DNA of 64,000 bases from Phoronis australis (GCA_002633005.1 NMRA01000416.1:35631-99630); one strand, 5' to 3'. Positions 58,001-64,000 are shown, counted from the stretch's first letter. Numbers and translations are program-made. Notes: generated by a model from the sequence alone, not told the origin.

Positions 58001-61000
58001 ACATATGACTCTACAGGCCATGTGATGTGACCAACATATCGCAGTACAGGTCATTTGATGTGACCAAAATATGGCAGTACAGGTCATGTGATATGACCAT
58101 CATATGGCACTACAGGTCATGTGATATGACCATCATATGGCACTACAGGTCATGTGATGTGACCAACATATGGCCCTACAGGTCATGTGATGTGACCAAC
58201 ATATGGCTGTACAGGTCATGTGATGTGACCAACATATGACATGTACTCATACAAGATGTCAATGTGCTGATTTGTAACAACACATTATTTCTTTCCTTTC
58301 GTTTATTTATCAGGATGTCAACACCCACCGCAAGCTCACTCTTATTTCTAAGACAATCCAAAGTCTCGGAAATCTCGTTGGAACCAGGAAGGTATAAATT
58401 AAGTAACTTACTTGTTTTGTATTTCACTGAGGCTTGAAATGATACTCATTTGGTAACTGAAACCACTCAGTGAAGAGTTGATTAGTAATGCATGTAGTCC
58501 TTTTGTATTGAGCAATTCTGTTTACTTCAAATGTGTCATATTTTATGTGCTACAAATTATTGTTGAGTGTCTTGTGTGTATTTTTGTCATTGCTGATGAT
58601 CCATTGAAATATAGTCTTATAGTTTGTACATGCTTCTCCCTTACTGTCATTCGCCAAAATATCCTTCCTTCAGTATTTTTTCGGTGTGTAATTTTTTTAT
58701 GAAATTCAATCAAGACCTCTGATTTTCTTTCCAATACCTCACTCTTCAGCAAACATGTGACGTAGAGGACATCTCCAAGACTTTCTTGAAAGTATTTACC
58801 AGTTCCACCTATCTGGTTATGCTATTTTTTCTGTCTTTTTTCCCTAAAATTACACATTTCCTCAGTATTTTGCTGTCAAAAAAGCAGAGAATGAATAATC
58901 CACTTGCTCACAAAATCGATCTCATAAATATTATTTCCCATCAGATAAGTGTGGTAATGTTTTGAAATCCCAAAGCGCTTCATTTTTTGTTGCATTTTGC
59001 TTTGTTAAGCTGGCTAAAATGAAAATGGAATTAGCAGCATTTACACTCTCATAAAATCTGTGTCGTTGCATGCCTTACCAAAACAGGATTCTATATTGAC
59101 AGCTCCACACAGTGAAGTTCCTCTTAAAGTTCCTGTTGGTGTTCTTACCTTCTGTTCCTTGTTTCAGCCTGGCTTTTCATTCAAAGAAGACTACATGATG
59201 CCAGTGTTCAGCCAGTTCACCGACTCTGTACACATCGATGCTCTCAGGATGGTAAGGTCATTAGTCGAAGAAAGTCGTGCTCAGCTGTGAATCTCTCATA
59301 CAGACATGTGACCATGGCTTCATAGTTGTAACTTAATAAGAGATGCTCTGTGACACGTGGTGAAGCATTTGGTACTCAGTTGCAAGATGGCATGTTTGAG
59401 TCTTTGTATTGACAAGCTCTTGTTCCCTTGAGTATCAGCAAAGTTTTTGCTCAGTTCTCTTTTGAAGTACTCCCTTTTCATTGAGCTTGGTCCTGATCTT
59501 AACAAGTAGGCTAGCAGCGACTAAATTGGTTGCTGGTTTGAATCTTCAACATATTTCTATTCAATCAATATGCTGTTTTACGTTAAATTCCTTATAAAGA
59601 CACAACCAGTCAAAGTTAGTTTTCAACCAGAATTCTTTAAAATTAATCCGTCACCAACATTGGTGTTGGGCAGACGTCCATTCTTGGCATGTTGTTGTCA
59701 TACCTCGTGTCAAGTCAACTGTTGTTCTATGACTCTTGATTGACTTTGTGTATTATTTACTAGTTTTTAGATATAGTCTCCTGCACGGTACGAATCCATC
59801 CACATCAAATAGAGGCTCCAGTAATCCTTAAAGAAGGGTGAGTTACAAGACTGATGAGGCAGTCCTTGTTCTGCAAAATCTTTGGGATTCTTGCGTTCCT
59901 ACAATACGGAATGTTAATACTACAATATTCCAAGTTAGAGTAAGTTTGGAGTATTATCCTTTAACATGGCACAAATTAATGGGATGTAAGGTCCTAATGC
60001 CTAGCGTAACGTCTGCTTGACGAAAGTTTGTTGTCAACTTTCAGTCGGATGGAAAAATAATGGTGGGTCATTGTGCGCAATAATGATGACGAGATTTCAA
60101 TTTAAAAAATGTTGCTGTGCGTTTTCAAGAAGGTAGCTTTATTTGTTCACAGTTTGCACCAAGATGCATGTGGGTCATCTGAATTTGATGATCTTGTCCT
60201 CAGTTTCAAAGTCGTAATGAGAAACAAAAAAGTTTGATTTAGAAAATGCCGGTGATGGGACATCTTGAATTGGAAGCTTTGCAGTTTGAACAATGGTGTA
60301 TACTGGAAATTTCTTGAGACTTGTCGAGTTTGGTGACCTTGAGGTCATTTTCATGGTCACTGCAAGAAATCTTGGAGCTCTATCACATCACACAGCGAAT
60401 GAAAAATCATTTTTTTCGATGCAAGACTTTCGCATTGTGAAAATTTGAGGAATTATGTTGATTGCTTATTTTAAAAAGGTGTAAATAGATTGTTGTTAAC
60501 TTGGTTTGTACAAAATAAATTTTCAGTAAATTTTGGTTTGTACTATCTTAGGGGATGGGGTACCGTTCAGTCACTTTGTGATAACTGCTTGTCATGCTTT
60601 AAACAGTTAAGGTTTCAATGCATGATCAACTGAGCGGGCGATGAAATGTGTGTTTGTGCTATAAATTGGATATTACATGAGTCGTAAGGAGTTTTGGTGT
60701 GTGTTATGTATCGTGTATTCAATATGGTGAAGTTAAGAACATATATCTCCCATTTCACACACCCTCTTCTTCTGTGGCACTTAGATAAGGCTAATTGGCT
60801 GTATTTCCTTCCGTCTTACTGTCTACATATGAGAATGGTGAAATGCACTTTATAAACGCTAATCTGGACTCCTAATTTGTAGGATCAGGTAACCAACATG
60901 TAGTTTTTAAGTAACTTTTAAATTAGAAGAAACTTTCCCTTGAATGATCTGATATGTGAAGAGTGGTCCTGGAACCTAACATATGTATATAATGTATAAT

Positions 61001-62930
61001 GTATATGTATATGTTTTTGTATATAAATGCAAGCTCAACTAAATACACATTCATTTGACATTATACCCAATAACATTTTCAAAAATATGCTCATGGCGCA
61101 TAATTGGAAATTAAAATGTTAATGGTTCAACCCTACTACTTTCCCATGTTATATTGGAAATGGTCCCGGAAATCTTGACTACCAAATTTTCAGTATCTTT
61201 TGAAACGAAATAGTTCCTGTCAATATTATTGAGGATAAGTTCCTGGGAAATATTCCTGATTCTGTGCCCAAATGTATAATTATATCCTTTGACTCCAGGA
61301 GTAACTCTGTTATGGCTGCCAGTTATGAGCGCCCTCTATCAGGAATTTCAAATGCGTAAGAAAAAACCCTATAAACGTGTCTATTTGGACTCAACTTATG
61401 CCCCATCTGCCAAATACATGTCCTCAGCTAATGTCTGAGTTCTCCGTTAACTGATGGACAATAGTACGCAATTCAGAAATCATCTTCAGCACAGTTTGTA
61501 GCTGTGATGACGTGTCTCCTCTGTAAGCTGTGGTGAAATGCCTCCTATGTTTGCTGTGATGACGTGTCTCCTCTGTAACCTGTGGTGAAATGCCTCCTAT
61601 GTTAGCTGTGATGATGTGTCTCCTCTGTAACCTGTCTTGAAATGCCTCCTATGTTAGCTGTGATGATGTGTCTCCTCTGTAAGCTGTGGTGAAATGTCTC
61701 CTATGTTAGCTGTGATGATGGGTCTCCTCTGTGTTGCAGCATGCTGACCAAGCGAGCTCAGGGCAGGAGGAAGTTTGGCGTGAAGAACTTCAAAAGAAGA
61801 TACTTCTGTGTCACCAACCAGTCGCTAACGTATGCCAAAGAAAAAGGTAAAAGCAGGGCTCTAATATTTTGATAACTGTAAAATCTCACAAATTACGGAT
61901 TAGAATACCAGTAAATACCATATTTGATCTTTTTCATTTTTCAAATAAGGTTTCTGACTTAGTTGTTAATGCCTACAACTTTTCAAAAGGTAGCTAGGGT
62001 TTAGATTAATATGTAGCATTTATTTGGTGCTACCTATCTGTTATGAAAATAATTCAAAAATATTTTTTACGTGTCTGCCCCATTGTGTTCAAATTGGTGA
62101 GATTTCATCATAGTATGCGTGTACAGTAGCTTTTGTTGAGTAAGAGGTCTAAGTTGACTGTTATGCTATTGAGGAATAGTCAGTCCACCAATCCCTTGAA
62201 GTTGTGTCATGTGGATAGTTTTTCAAAATGTGTTTTAAAGCATTTTATCCAGGATCCTGTCAATGTATTGCCACAAACAGAAAGGAGTTTAGCTCTAACT
62301 GTGTAATTGTTTTGGTTTAGAAGATCCTCCTCACTCTTTTGTTACTGGGTGATAACCTGATTCCCCATTGTGTTGAAGTTAGTGGAACACACAATGCGTC
62401 TATTATTAAGCATTGAAAAGTGGTGTCACGATTGTTTTTCTGATGGTTCAGTTTCAATTAATTGATACCTTCTATCAAAAACAACATGTTGATTTAGGCC
62501 ACACCATTGTAATCCTGTTCCTTTGTCAAGATTGGAAATGATTTCTGGGTTTGACAAGAAGTGGTAGGTCAGTGTTACTTGAGACCAGCGTCCTGAATTT
62601 GCTTGTCATTGTGGGTTACTTTGAGCTACTGAAGCAGTGTGACCATCAGGTATTCGAGGCATTTTCTTACAACCAGTTATAAATCAATCAAAAGTTAAGA
62701 CAGAGCAGACACATTTGTGAAGAAAGTAAACTTTGACACCAGAATGTGTTTTGTAGCAACTTAAATGGTGTCGTTTGTAGTTTGACGGAGGATTTAGTAG
62801 CCTTGTGTGACTGTGCTCATTCTTGAGACATGCTCGTTTAACTGCAGGTCAAGAACCACTGTGTGAAATCCCTCTAGATGACATACTGGCTGTGGCACCC
62901 CTGCAGGAAGACTCTTTCAAAATGAAATAT
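22045..62930 (+). CDS. RASA3-like: GAP1-family Ras GTPase-activating protein, 17 exons, 3' truncated by window
   Basis: Accelerates GTP hydrolysis by Ras-type GTPases at the plasma membrane. Joined exons (22045-22093, 42722-42839, 43826-43919, 46980-47081, 50650-50892, 51679-51749, 52613-52741, 53160-53322, 54433-54581, 55871-56060, 56541-56664, 57212-57318, 58314-58391, 59168-59251, 59764-59837, 61740-61846, 62848-62930) keep one frame for 655 codons. Order: C2A (about 10-120), C2B (about 135-265), RasGAP (about 300-530), PH (from about 585). The arginine finger is Arg380 in [12 protein letters not shown], and [10 protein letters not shown] lies at about 492-501. Both C2 domains lack the usual calcium-binding Asp residues ([12 protein letters not shown]), as in RASA3 rather than RASA4/RASAL1. 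RASA2 is the alternative. By comparison with the family, about 190 C-terminal residues lie beyond the window. Confidence 0.93.
22401..22483. repeat. Inverted repeat enclosing a 16-bp perfect palindrome
   Basis: Arms AGTCCTTGATTTAGAGA (22401-22417) and TCTCTAAATCAGGGACT (22467-22483) pair at 16 of 17 positions. ATAACGGGCCCGTTAT (22434-22449) lies between them and is a perfect palindrome. A cruciform or a small foldback element are both possible. It is 300-400 bp after RASA exon 1. Confidence 0.65.
22949..23525. mobile_element. Foldback MITE with 45-bp hairpin ends
   Basis: The terminal arms at 22949-22993 and 23481-23525 are inverted copies (43 of 45 positions). Each arm is itself a hairpin, with CCTGCGTGC pairing to GCACGCAGG. 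The interior of about 490 bp has no coding capacity. CTGCTA occurs just outside both arms but at unequal distance, so the target duplication is unresolved. It lies early in RASA intron 1. Confidence 0.75.
24905..25115 (+). repeat. Unknown five-copy dispersed family, copy 2
   Basis: Landmarks TTTGGATAAAAATAATT, GCCATTGTTGTGAAT, GATTGTAGCTATGG, GAACATGGTAAAGCAT and TCGTCTACCATATCTTGT, in the same order as the other copies. Confidence 0.55.
25779..26191 (+). mobile_element. TTAA-type MITE, copy 1
   Basis: 413 bp flanked by TTAA on both sides (25775-25778 and 26192-26195). The ends A(A/G)CCTATC and GTTAGGCT are partly inverted. It is alignable along its whole length with the copy at 55312-55697 (shared landmarks GTGCCATAAATTGCCAAATG, AATTCAAGCAGCTG, ACCTAGTTAGCCCAAT-like). 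It is non-coding; piggyBac or Kolobok type from the TTAA. Confidence 0.75.
26200..28880. other. RASA intron 1, no feature recognised
   Basis: AT-rich sequence with no repeats that I can pair within the window and no coding segment with family resemblance. Confidence 0.5.
28881..29261 (-). other. Unrecognised open frame, 126 codons, in RASA intron 1
   Basis: Minus-strand frame, GC-richer than its surroundings, with a balanced composition in its first half ([38 protein letters not shown]) and a GTACGG that could be a donor after SYHR. There is no domain match. The same segment carries the CAGTATGAA motif repeated outside the frame, which argues for a repeat rather than a gene. Confidence 0.2.
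29431..30304. mobile_element. DNA transposon with 5-bp duplication, copy 1
   Basis: The ends CAGTGGCGGATCTAGG and CCTAAATCCGCCTATG are inverted, flanked by ATAGC on both sides (29426-29430 and 30305-30309). Subterminal runs GGGGGGGCCC and GGGCCCGGGCCCCCC mark the ends. At 874 bp with no transposase it is non-autonomous. The copy at 38216-38576 has matching ends and its own 5-bp duplication, so this is a family trait; a hAT relative is likely. Confidence 0.8.
29640..29712 (-). repeat. tRNA-like sequence inside transposon copy 1
   Basis: On the minus strand it shows GTGGTGTAGTGGTAAAGCAC (A-box-like) and GGTCGTGGGTTCGAGTCTG (B-box and T-arm), about 35 bases apart. The acceptor stem does not pair convincingly, so this is a tRNA-derived SINE head or relic rather than a functional tRNA gene. 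Confidence 0.6.
30420..32727. other. RASA intron 1, no feature recognised
   Basis: AT-rich intronic sequence. Short frames only; no paired repeats found. Confidence 0.5.
32728..33179. repeat. 452-bp direct duplicate, copy A
   Basis: The same length as 33381-33832 with no insertions or deletions and about 8 substitutions. It is immediately followed by a GTTAACCGCCC-type repeat and a single N. The most economical reading is two alleles placed in tandem by the assembler. Confidence 0.85.
33180..33379 (+). repeat. GTTAACCGCCC repeat, copy 1, ends at an assembly N
   Basis: Begins CCGTAATCGTTCGGGTTAAC and then has internal subrepeats GCTC(A/G)GTTAACCGCCCA. It is the same family as 37252-37372, a diverged form at 35516-35665 and an inverted form at 40505-40668. 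It is truncated at the N at 33380, so its right end is unknown. Confidence 0.8.
33381..33832. repeat. 452-bp direct duplicate, copy B
   Basis: Starts right after the N at 33380 and continues into unique sequence at 33833, where copy A instead continues into the inserted repeat. Confidence 0.85.
33833..35515. other. RASA intron 1, little recognised
   Basis: AT-rich to about 35160, then a GC-richer segment (about 35180-35390) open on both strands without a family match. Confidence 0.4.
35516..35665 (+). repeat. GTTAACCGCCC-type repeat, diverged copy
   Basis: Starts ACCGTAAACGTTCGGGTTAA and has GGGTGGGCGGTTAACC, GGGCGCTTAAACGTG and GGGTGGGCGATTAC subrepeats. The internal subrepeats are largely inverted relative to copy 1 while the leading end is the same, suggesting an element with palindromic organisation. 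Confidence 0.65.
37252..37372 (+). repeat. GTTAACCGCCC repeat, copy 2, ends at an assembly N
   Basis: Begins CCGTAATCGTTTGGGTTAAC, nearly identical to copy 1 for about 120 bp, then breaks at the N at 37373. Two breaks inside the same family suggest the repeat defeats assembly. Confidence 0.8.
37565..37640 (-). repeat. Solitary monomer of the CTCF-like satellite
   Basis: On the minus strand it reads ACAAAACTGCCACTAAGAGG, then CGCCACAGTAGTTGGCGCCG, matching the middle monomer type of the 7.7-9.9 kb array. Only about 75 bp are recognisable. Confidence 0.7.
38216..38576. mobile_element. DNA transposon with 5-bp duplication, copy 2
   Basis: 361 bp, ends CATAGGCAGATTTATG and CCTGGATCCGCAACTG, flanked by AAATT on both sides (38211-38215 and 38577-38581). 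GGGTGGGCCCGGGCCACCC lies just inside the left end, as in copy 1. The interior is shorter and different, so it is an internally deleted relative. Confidence 0.78.
39280..39299. repeat. Perfect 8-bp stem hairpin
   Basis: CAGGTCGC, ATTG loop, GCGACCTG. It stands at the edge of a GC-richer tract (39.1-39.8 kb). Confidence 0.5.
39550..39830 (+). promoter_or_regulatory. CpG-rich tract in RASA intron 1, possible alternative promoter
   Basis: Relatively CpG-rich for this intron, with ATGGCGGCAAG and an NRF1-like GCATGCGCA at 39707-39715. It lies about 3 kb before RASA exon 2. No transcript start can be shown from sequence. Confidence 0.2.
40505..40668 (-). repeat. GTTAACCGCCC repeat, inverted copy
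   Basis: Plus-strand reading shows GCAGTTAACTGAGCAGTGGG, then GGGCCTGAACGTTTACAGTAAC, the reverse of the start seen in the other copies. It gives the best view of the right portion that is lost at the Ns. Confidence 0.7.
41265..41384. repeat. Perfect 19-bp inverted repeat, MITE-like
   Basis: AAGTCAAATACTGGAATTT (41265-41283) and AAATTCCAGTATTTGACTT (41366-41384). The interior is 82 bp and includes GCGACGTTTCGTCCGTCTC. At about 120 bp this fits a very small foldback element or a processed end of one. Confidence 0.75.
42010..42150 (+). repeat. Unknown five-copy dispersed family, copy 3
   Basis: Contains GGTTGCTATGGCACAGAACT, GAACATGGAAAAACATTAAT and TCACTTGTCGGCCATGTTGT, aligned with copies 2 and 5. 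It lies in RASA intron 1. Confidence 0.55.
42722..42839 (+). CDS. RASA gene exon 2, C2A domain
   Basis: Encodes [17 protein letters not shown] and [20 protein letters not shown], corresponding to the C-Y-C-T-V-N-L-D-Q-E-E-V-F-R-T block of RASA3. The position that holds a calcium-binding Asp in other C2 domains is not acidic. Acceptor ATTTTACAG, donor GTGAGT, phases consistent on both sides. Confidence 0.93.
43244..43448. repeat. 41-bp minisatellite, five copies
   Basis: The unit GGGATGTGTTGTTTTCACTG plus TATAATGGGGTCGAGTGTAAA starts at 43244, 43285, 43326, 43367 and 43408. GTGTAAA and GTGGAAA variants alternate, so the array is a 82-bp dimer repeated. It lies in the RASA intron between exons 2 and 3. 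Confidence 0.92.
43826..43919 (+). CDS. RASA gene exon 3, C2A domain
   Basis: Encodes [20 protein letters not shown], then [11 protein letters not shown], matching C-P-F-Y-G-E-D-F in RASA3. Acceptor TGTTGCAG, donor GTAAGA, ending in phase 0. Confidence 0.93.
44985..45095. repeat. Short degenerate tandem repeat
   Basis: Three imperfect copies, about 40-45 bp apart, of GCCTTGACCTTGAATAGTCC-like sequence. Related AATAGTCCTTGA segments recur near 46570, so the source may be a dispersed repeat. Confidence 0.5.
45290..45600 (+). pseudogene. Degraded THAP-domain remnant
   Basis: Contains [15 protein letters not shown], fitting the F-P-x-D-x-x-x-x-x-x-W centre of THAP domains, and about 30 codons on, in another frame, LCSVHFE, fitting the C-x-x-H-F end, followed (after a further shift) by [15 protein letters not shown]. 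It is therefore frameshifted and non-functional. It differs from the THAP in the Kolobok-like copies, so it comes from another element or gene. Confidence 0.45.
46086..46335 (-). other. Unassigned exon-like open segment
   Basis: The minus strand has a possible acceptor (AAGTTAG), then [37 protein letters not shown] and [18 protein letters not shown], ending at GTAATT. It is acidic and polar with no domain. A second minus-strand frame at 45654-45941 has Cys pairs ([15 protein letters not shown]) but does not join in phase with it. They may belong to the same decayed THAP element on the opposite strand, or be chance. Confidence 0.25.
46980..47081 (+). CDS. RASA gene exon 4, end of C2A
   Basis: Encodes [19 protein letters not shown], then [15 protein letters not shown], matching I-G-K-V-x-x-x-x-E-x-L-x-K-Y-x-x-x-D-x-W-F-x-L. 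Acceptor TTGTTAG, donor GTATGA, phase 0 at both ends. Confidence 0.92.
47220..47585. repeat. Diverged relative of the MITE at 57400-57915
   Basis: Shares ordered landmarks with it (TTTTTGACTT near the start, AAATCTCAAAAA-like, TATGCAA, GATCAGCT/AATCAGCTG, and the end GGGGTCCTATGTAACC). The left end is not clear. It lies in the RASA intron just after exon 4. Confidence 0.5.
47590..50640. other. RASA intron 4, no feature recognised
   Basis: AT-rich intronic sequence. Short frames on both strands lack splice boundaries and family resemblance. Confidence 0.5.
50650..50892 (+). CDS. RASA gene exon 5, C2B domain
   Basis: The largest coding exon. It encodes [44 protein letters not shown] and [14 protein letters not shown]. 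The S-D-P-Y calcium-site motif is C-N-P-Y here, suggesting calcium-independent membrane or phosphoinositide binding. Acceptor TTTGGCAG, donor GTGAGT. Confidence 0.95.
51679..51749 (+). CDS. RASA gene exon 6, C2B domain
   Basis: Encodes [18 protein letters not shown], then SDAQLR, the variable acidic loop of C2B. Acceptor TTGTTCCAG, donor GTAAAT. The split final codon is completed in exon 7. Confidence 0.88.
52613..52741 (+). CDS. RASA gene exon 7, C2B domain
   Basis: Encodes [18 protein letters not shown] and [16 protein letters not shown], matching the F-L-G-E-x-x-I-x-L segment of C2 domains. Acceptor TTTGTCAG, donor GTAAGG. The last codon is split (TG plus G), giving the conserved Trp. Confidence 0.93.
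53160..53322 (+). CDS. RASA gene exon 8, entry to RasGAP domain
   Basis: Encodes [32 protein letters not shown] and [15 protein letters not shown], matching W-Y-F-L-Q-P and G-S-L-R-L-N-V-x-Y-x-x-D-H-V-F. Acceptor ATTTACAG, donor GTAAGT. Confidence 0.95.
54433..54581 (+). CDS. RASA gene exon 9, RasGAP domain
   Basis: Encodes [18 protein letters not shown] and [16 protein letters not shown], matching S-A-A-x-I-L-G-E-V and L-V-x-L-F-L-H-Y-G. Acceptor GTTTTCAG, donor GTGAGT. Confidence 0.95.
55312..55697 (+). mobile_element. TTAA-type MITE, copy 2
   Basis: 386 bp, with TTAA on the left (55308-55311) and TTTA on the right, a likely mutated duplication. The ends AGCCTATCTT and AAGTTGGGCT are inverted. 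Same orientation as copy 1. It lies in the RASA intron before the arginine-finger exon. Confidence 0.72.
55871..56060 (+). CDS. RASA gene exon 10, RasGAP catalytic arginine exon
   Basis: Encodes [15 protein letters not shown] with the arginine finger (Arg380 in my numbering), then [17 protein letters not shown] and [16 protein letters not shown]. Acceptor TTGTTTTAG, donor GTATGT, ending in phase 0. Confidence 0.96.
56541..56664 (+). CDS. RASA gene exon 11, RasGAP domain
   Basis: Encodes [18 protein letters not shown] and [18 protein letters not shown], matching V-x-R-V-F-H-A-I-x-x-S-G-x-x-C-P. Acceptor TTATTTCAG, donor GTAAGA. Confidence 0.95.
56795..57010 (-). repeat. SINE-like dispersed repeat, copy B
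   Basis: Better preserved partner of the repeat at about 16970-17195. Read on the minus strand it contains AAGGTTGTGGGTTCCAG, close to a pol III B-box, following a tRNA-like head. It lies in the RASA intron between the two exons that carry the middle of the RasGAP domain. The tRNA origin is inferred. Confidence 0.6.
57212..57318 (+). CDS. RASA gene exon 12, RasGAP signature
   Basis: Encodes [19 protein letters not shown], then [27 protein letters not shown] is the canonical RasGAP signature that stabilises the catalytic arginine. Acceptor ACCTCCAG, donor GTGAGT. Confidence 0.97.
57400..57915. mobile_element. MITE with 13-bp terminal inverted repeats
   Basis: GTTATGTAGGACC (57400-57412) and GGTCCTACATAAC (57903-57915) are perfect inverted repeats around 490 bp of AT-rich non-coding sequence. 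The target duplication is not clear. A diverged relative lies at about 47220-47585. It is inserted in the RASA intron after exon 12. Confidence 0.72.
57948..58240. repeat. 33-bp minisatellite, about nine copies
   Basis: Unit CAGGTCATGTGATGTGACC followed by AACATATGGCACTA, starting at 57948, 57981, 58014 and onward every 33 bp. Each unit contains the inverted half-sites GGTCA and TGACC seven bases apart, and a CATATG palindrome. Because 33 is a multiple of three, one frame stays open ([10 protein letters not shown] repeated), but it has no splice context. Confidence 0.92.
58314..58391 (+). CDS. RASA gene exon 13, RasGAP domain
   Basis: Encodes [20 protein letters not shown], then LVGTRK, matching L-T-L-I-S-K-T-V-Q-T-L-G-S-L. 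Acceptor TTTATCAG, donor GTATAA. The 33-bp minisatellite ends about 75 bases upstream. Confidence 0.94.
59168..59251 (+). CDS. RASA gene exon 14, end of RasGAP domain
   Basis: Encodes [17 protein letters not shown], then [11 protein letters not shown], matching S-F-K-E-x-Y-M-x-x-F-x-x-F. Acceptor TTGTTTCAG, donor GTAAGG, phase 0 at both ends. Confidence 0.92.
59764..59837 (+). CDS. RASA gene exon 15, linker into PH domain
   Basis: Encodes [19 protein letters not shown], then VILKEG, matching F-L-D-L-I-S and P-I-V-L-K-E-G before the PH domain. The acceptor is ATTTACTAG; a second AG six bases on would lose the F-L match. Donor GTGAGT. Confidence 0.88.
61500..61739. repeat. 26/52-bp minisatellite ending at a splice acceptor
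   Basis: Alternating units GCTGTGATGATGTGTCTCC plus TCTGTAA and GCTGTGGTGAAATGCCTCC plus TATGTTA, 26 bp each, about nine in all. The final unit runs into TCTCCTCTGTGTTGCAG, the acceptor of RASA exon 16. Confidence 0.9.
61740..61846 (+). CDS. RASA gene exon 16, PH domain
   Basis: Encodes [20 protein letters not shown], then [15 protein letters not shown], the basic phosphoinositide-binding strand and loop of the GAP1 PH domain. The acceptor, TGTTGCAG, lies inside the last copy of a 26/52-bp minisatellite. Donor GTAAAA. Confidence 0.95.
61970..62110 (+). repeat. Unknown five-copy dispersed family, copy 4
   Basis: Contains AAAAGGTAGCTAGGGTTTAG, TTTGGTGCTACCTATCTGTT and CGTGTCTGCCCCATTGTGTT in family order, ending TTCAAATTGGTGAGATTT. 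Confidence 0.5.
62848..62930 (+). CDS. RASA gene exon 17, PH domain, last exon in window
   Basis: Encodes [20 protein letters not shown], then EDSFKMKY, matching P-L-x-x-I-P-x-x-x-I-L-A-V-x-x-L-x-E-x-S-F-K-M-K. Acceptor ACTGCAG, donor GTAAGC. The remaining PH strands, the Btk-type zinc motif usual in the family and the C-terminal tail are not in the window. Confidence 0.93.
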
Positions 62931-63469
62931 GTAAGCTATTCTCAAGGCTTCAAAGTTGTGGAAATGCTAGTCTTAGTAGATTATGTTTATAATATAAAGT
63001 TGAGACGTCTCTGAACTGCAGTATTATGTTACTTTCAATGTGTGACTGACCTGTTCCTGTTGTGATATGTTTCTTTTAAAGTTGTACTAAGTGCCATTGC
63101 TAGATCAAAAACGGCCAACTTCGAAACAAAGTTAAGAATGAAGCAGCTTACTGAGACAAAAATTACACCTCTGAGCTCCATTCTGTTTGCAGAATAACCC
63201 TAGGAAACAAGTTAAGTTGCTTCGGTTCATGACTCAGTTGTTCATGATGTATCGCAGAATTGACGAAAACATTTGACCTTGCCATTTAGTGTAATGTGAT
63301 TTCTCAGGGTGACAGTCATATTGCCAATGCAGCATTCTATATAGCTTAAAGTCAATGTAATTTTTTAAACTGTTATTACTGTACACGGTGTTGCTGGGGA
63401 AGGAATAGTTTCACATTCCTGGGTTATGAAACTGCGGTTAATCACACCAATTTTAGATAAAAGTAATGT

Positions 63470-63690
63470 CTAAAAGTTGAACTTTCTTAGTTCATTTTCC
63501 AAGCGGTTCTAATATTGTTGTCAATGTCTACAATTTGTGTTGGTAGCTATGGTACAGAACTTGAATGTAGCAAATCATTATTTTGGTATGATGCATCATC
63601 TAAGGAAAAAGTAGGAAATACAGTCCCCTGTCAGCCTTATTGTGTCCTAAGTTGGTCAAATTTTAACATTAATGGAACCTGAAAAACTAG
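63470..63690 (+). repeat. Unknown five-copy dispersed family, copy 5
   Basis: Contains TTGTTGTCAATGTCTACAAT, TTGGTAGCTATGGTACAGAA and CTGTCAGCCTTATTGTGTCC in family order, ending with AAGTTGGTCAAATTT. No exon of the RASA gene is found between here and the window end. Confidence 0.5.
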
Positions 63691-64000
63691 AAATAGTATT
63701 TTTATCCCTGTTATCAGGAAGAGATAACCAGGAAGGGACAACTGTTTTAGCGCATTTTAACGTGATTTCAAACGTGATTTCAAAAGTAAATGTTCAAGTT
63801 ATCTAGAATCCAAGCATTATTTTTGAAAGATTAACTCTTTAGCTATAAAATGACACCACTTTGGTCCTCAAAGACTGCATATTACTGGCACTGGGATGCT
63901 TTGAACGTGACATGTTTACCCTTCCAAAAGATGCTTCTTCCCAGGCATGTACTCGGGCATGAGCCTCTTTTTTGAACCAACAGATGTCACTAACATATGC

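Noticed and set aside
58027-58239. Plus-strand frame of repeated [10 protein letters not shown]
   Set aside because: The 33-bp period preserves frame automatically. It lies in an intron that is skipped by the in-frame RASA exon chain.
58750-58800. Extra RASA exon after CTCTTCAG at 58750
   Set aside because: It opens a short frame, but exons 13 and 14 already join in phase and the family has no insertion at this point.

Overview
The window is genomic DNA from an animal. It is AT-rich and intron-rich, dense with interspersed DNA transposons and minisatellites, and holds two spliced genes of metazoan families arranged head to head. The repeat load and a 452-bp duplicated block differing at about 1.8% of sites beside an assembly N suggest a highly polymorphic, probably marine invertebrate. 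I cannot name the species.

Left part, minus strand (4.7-17.9 kb): eleven phase-compatible exons encode an RFX-family winged-helix transcription factor. They cover the whole DNA-binding domain and most of the dimerisation region. The closest match from memory is the RFX4/6/8 group, with RFX8 the best guess. The last exon or exons were not found. At the far left (1.7-2.5 kb) a plus-strand, intronless, TATA-driven ORF encodes an unrecognised 82-residue protein.

Right part, plus strand (22.0 kb to the window end): seventeen phase-compatible exons encode a GAP1-family Ras GTPase-activating protein (RASA2/RASA3 type) with C2-C2-RasGAP-PH order. The gene runs off the right edge inside the PH domain. 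Intron 1 is about 20.6 kb and holds much of the transposon load. The two genes are divergent, with about 4 kb between their first recognised coding exons, and one THAP-encoding transposon lies in that gap.

Repeats: two THAP-carrying elements with TTAA duplications (Kolobok-like, at 2.9-4.4 and 19.2-20.9 kb); a hAT-like MITE with a 6-bp duplication; two elements with 5-bp duplications; a pair of TTAA MITEs; a foldback MITE; tRNA-like SINE candidates; a five-copy unknown family; and five tandem arrays. The most striking array (7.75-9.93 kb, in an RFX intron) is built from monomers of about 150 bp, each starting with a CTCF-like core and organised as a trimeric unit of about 455 bp. Minisatellites also sit against splice sites: a 31-bp array next to an RFX donor, and 33-bp and 26/52-bp arrays just upstream of two RASA acceptors.
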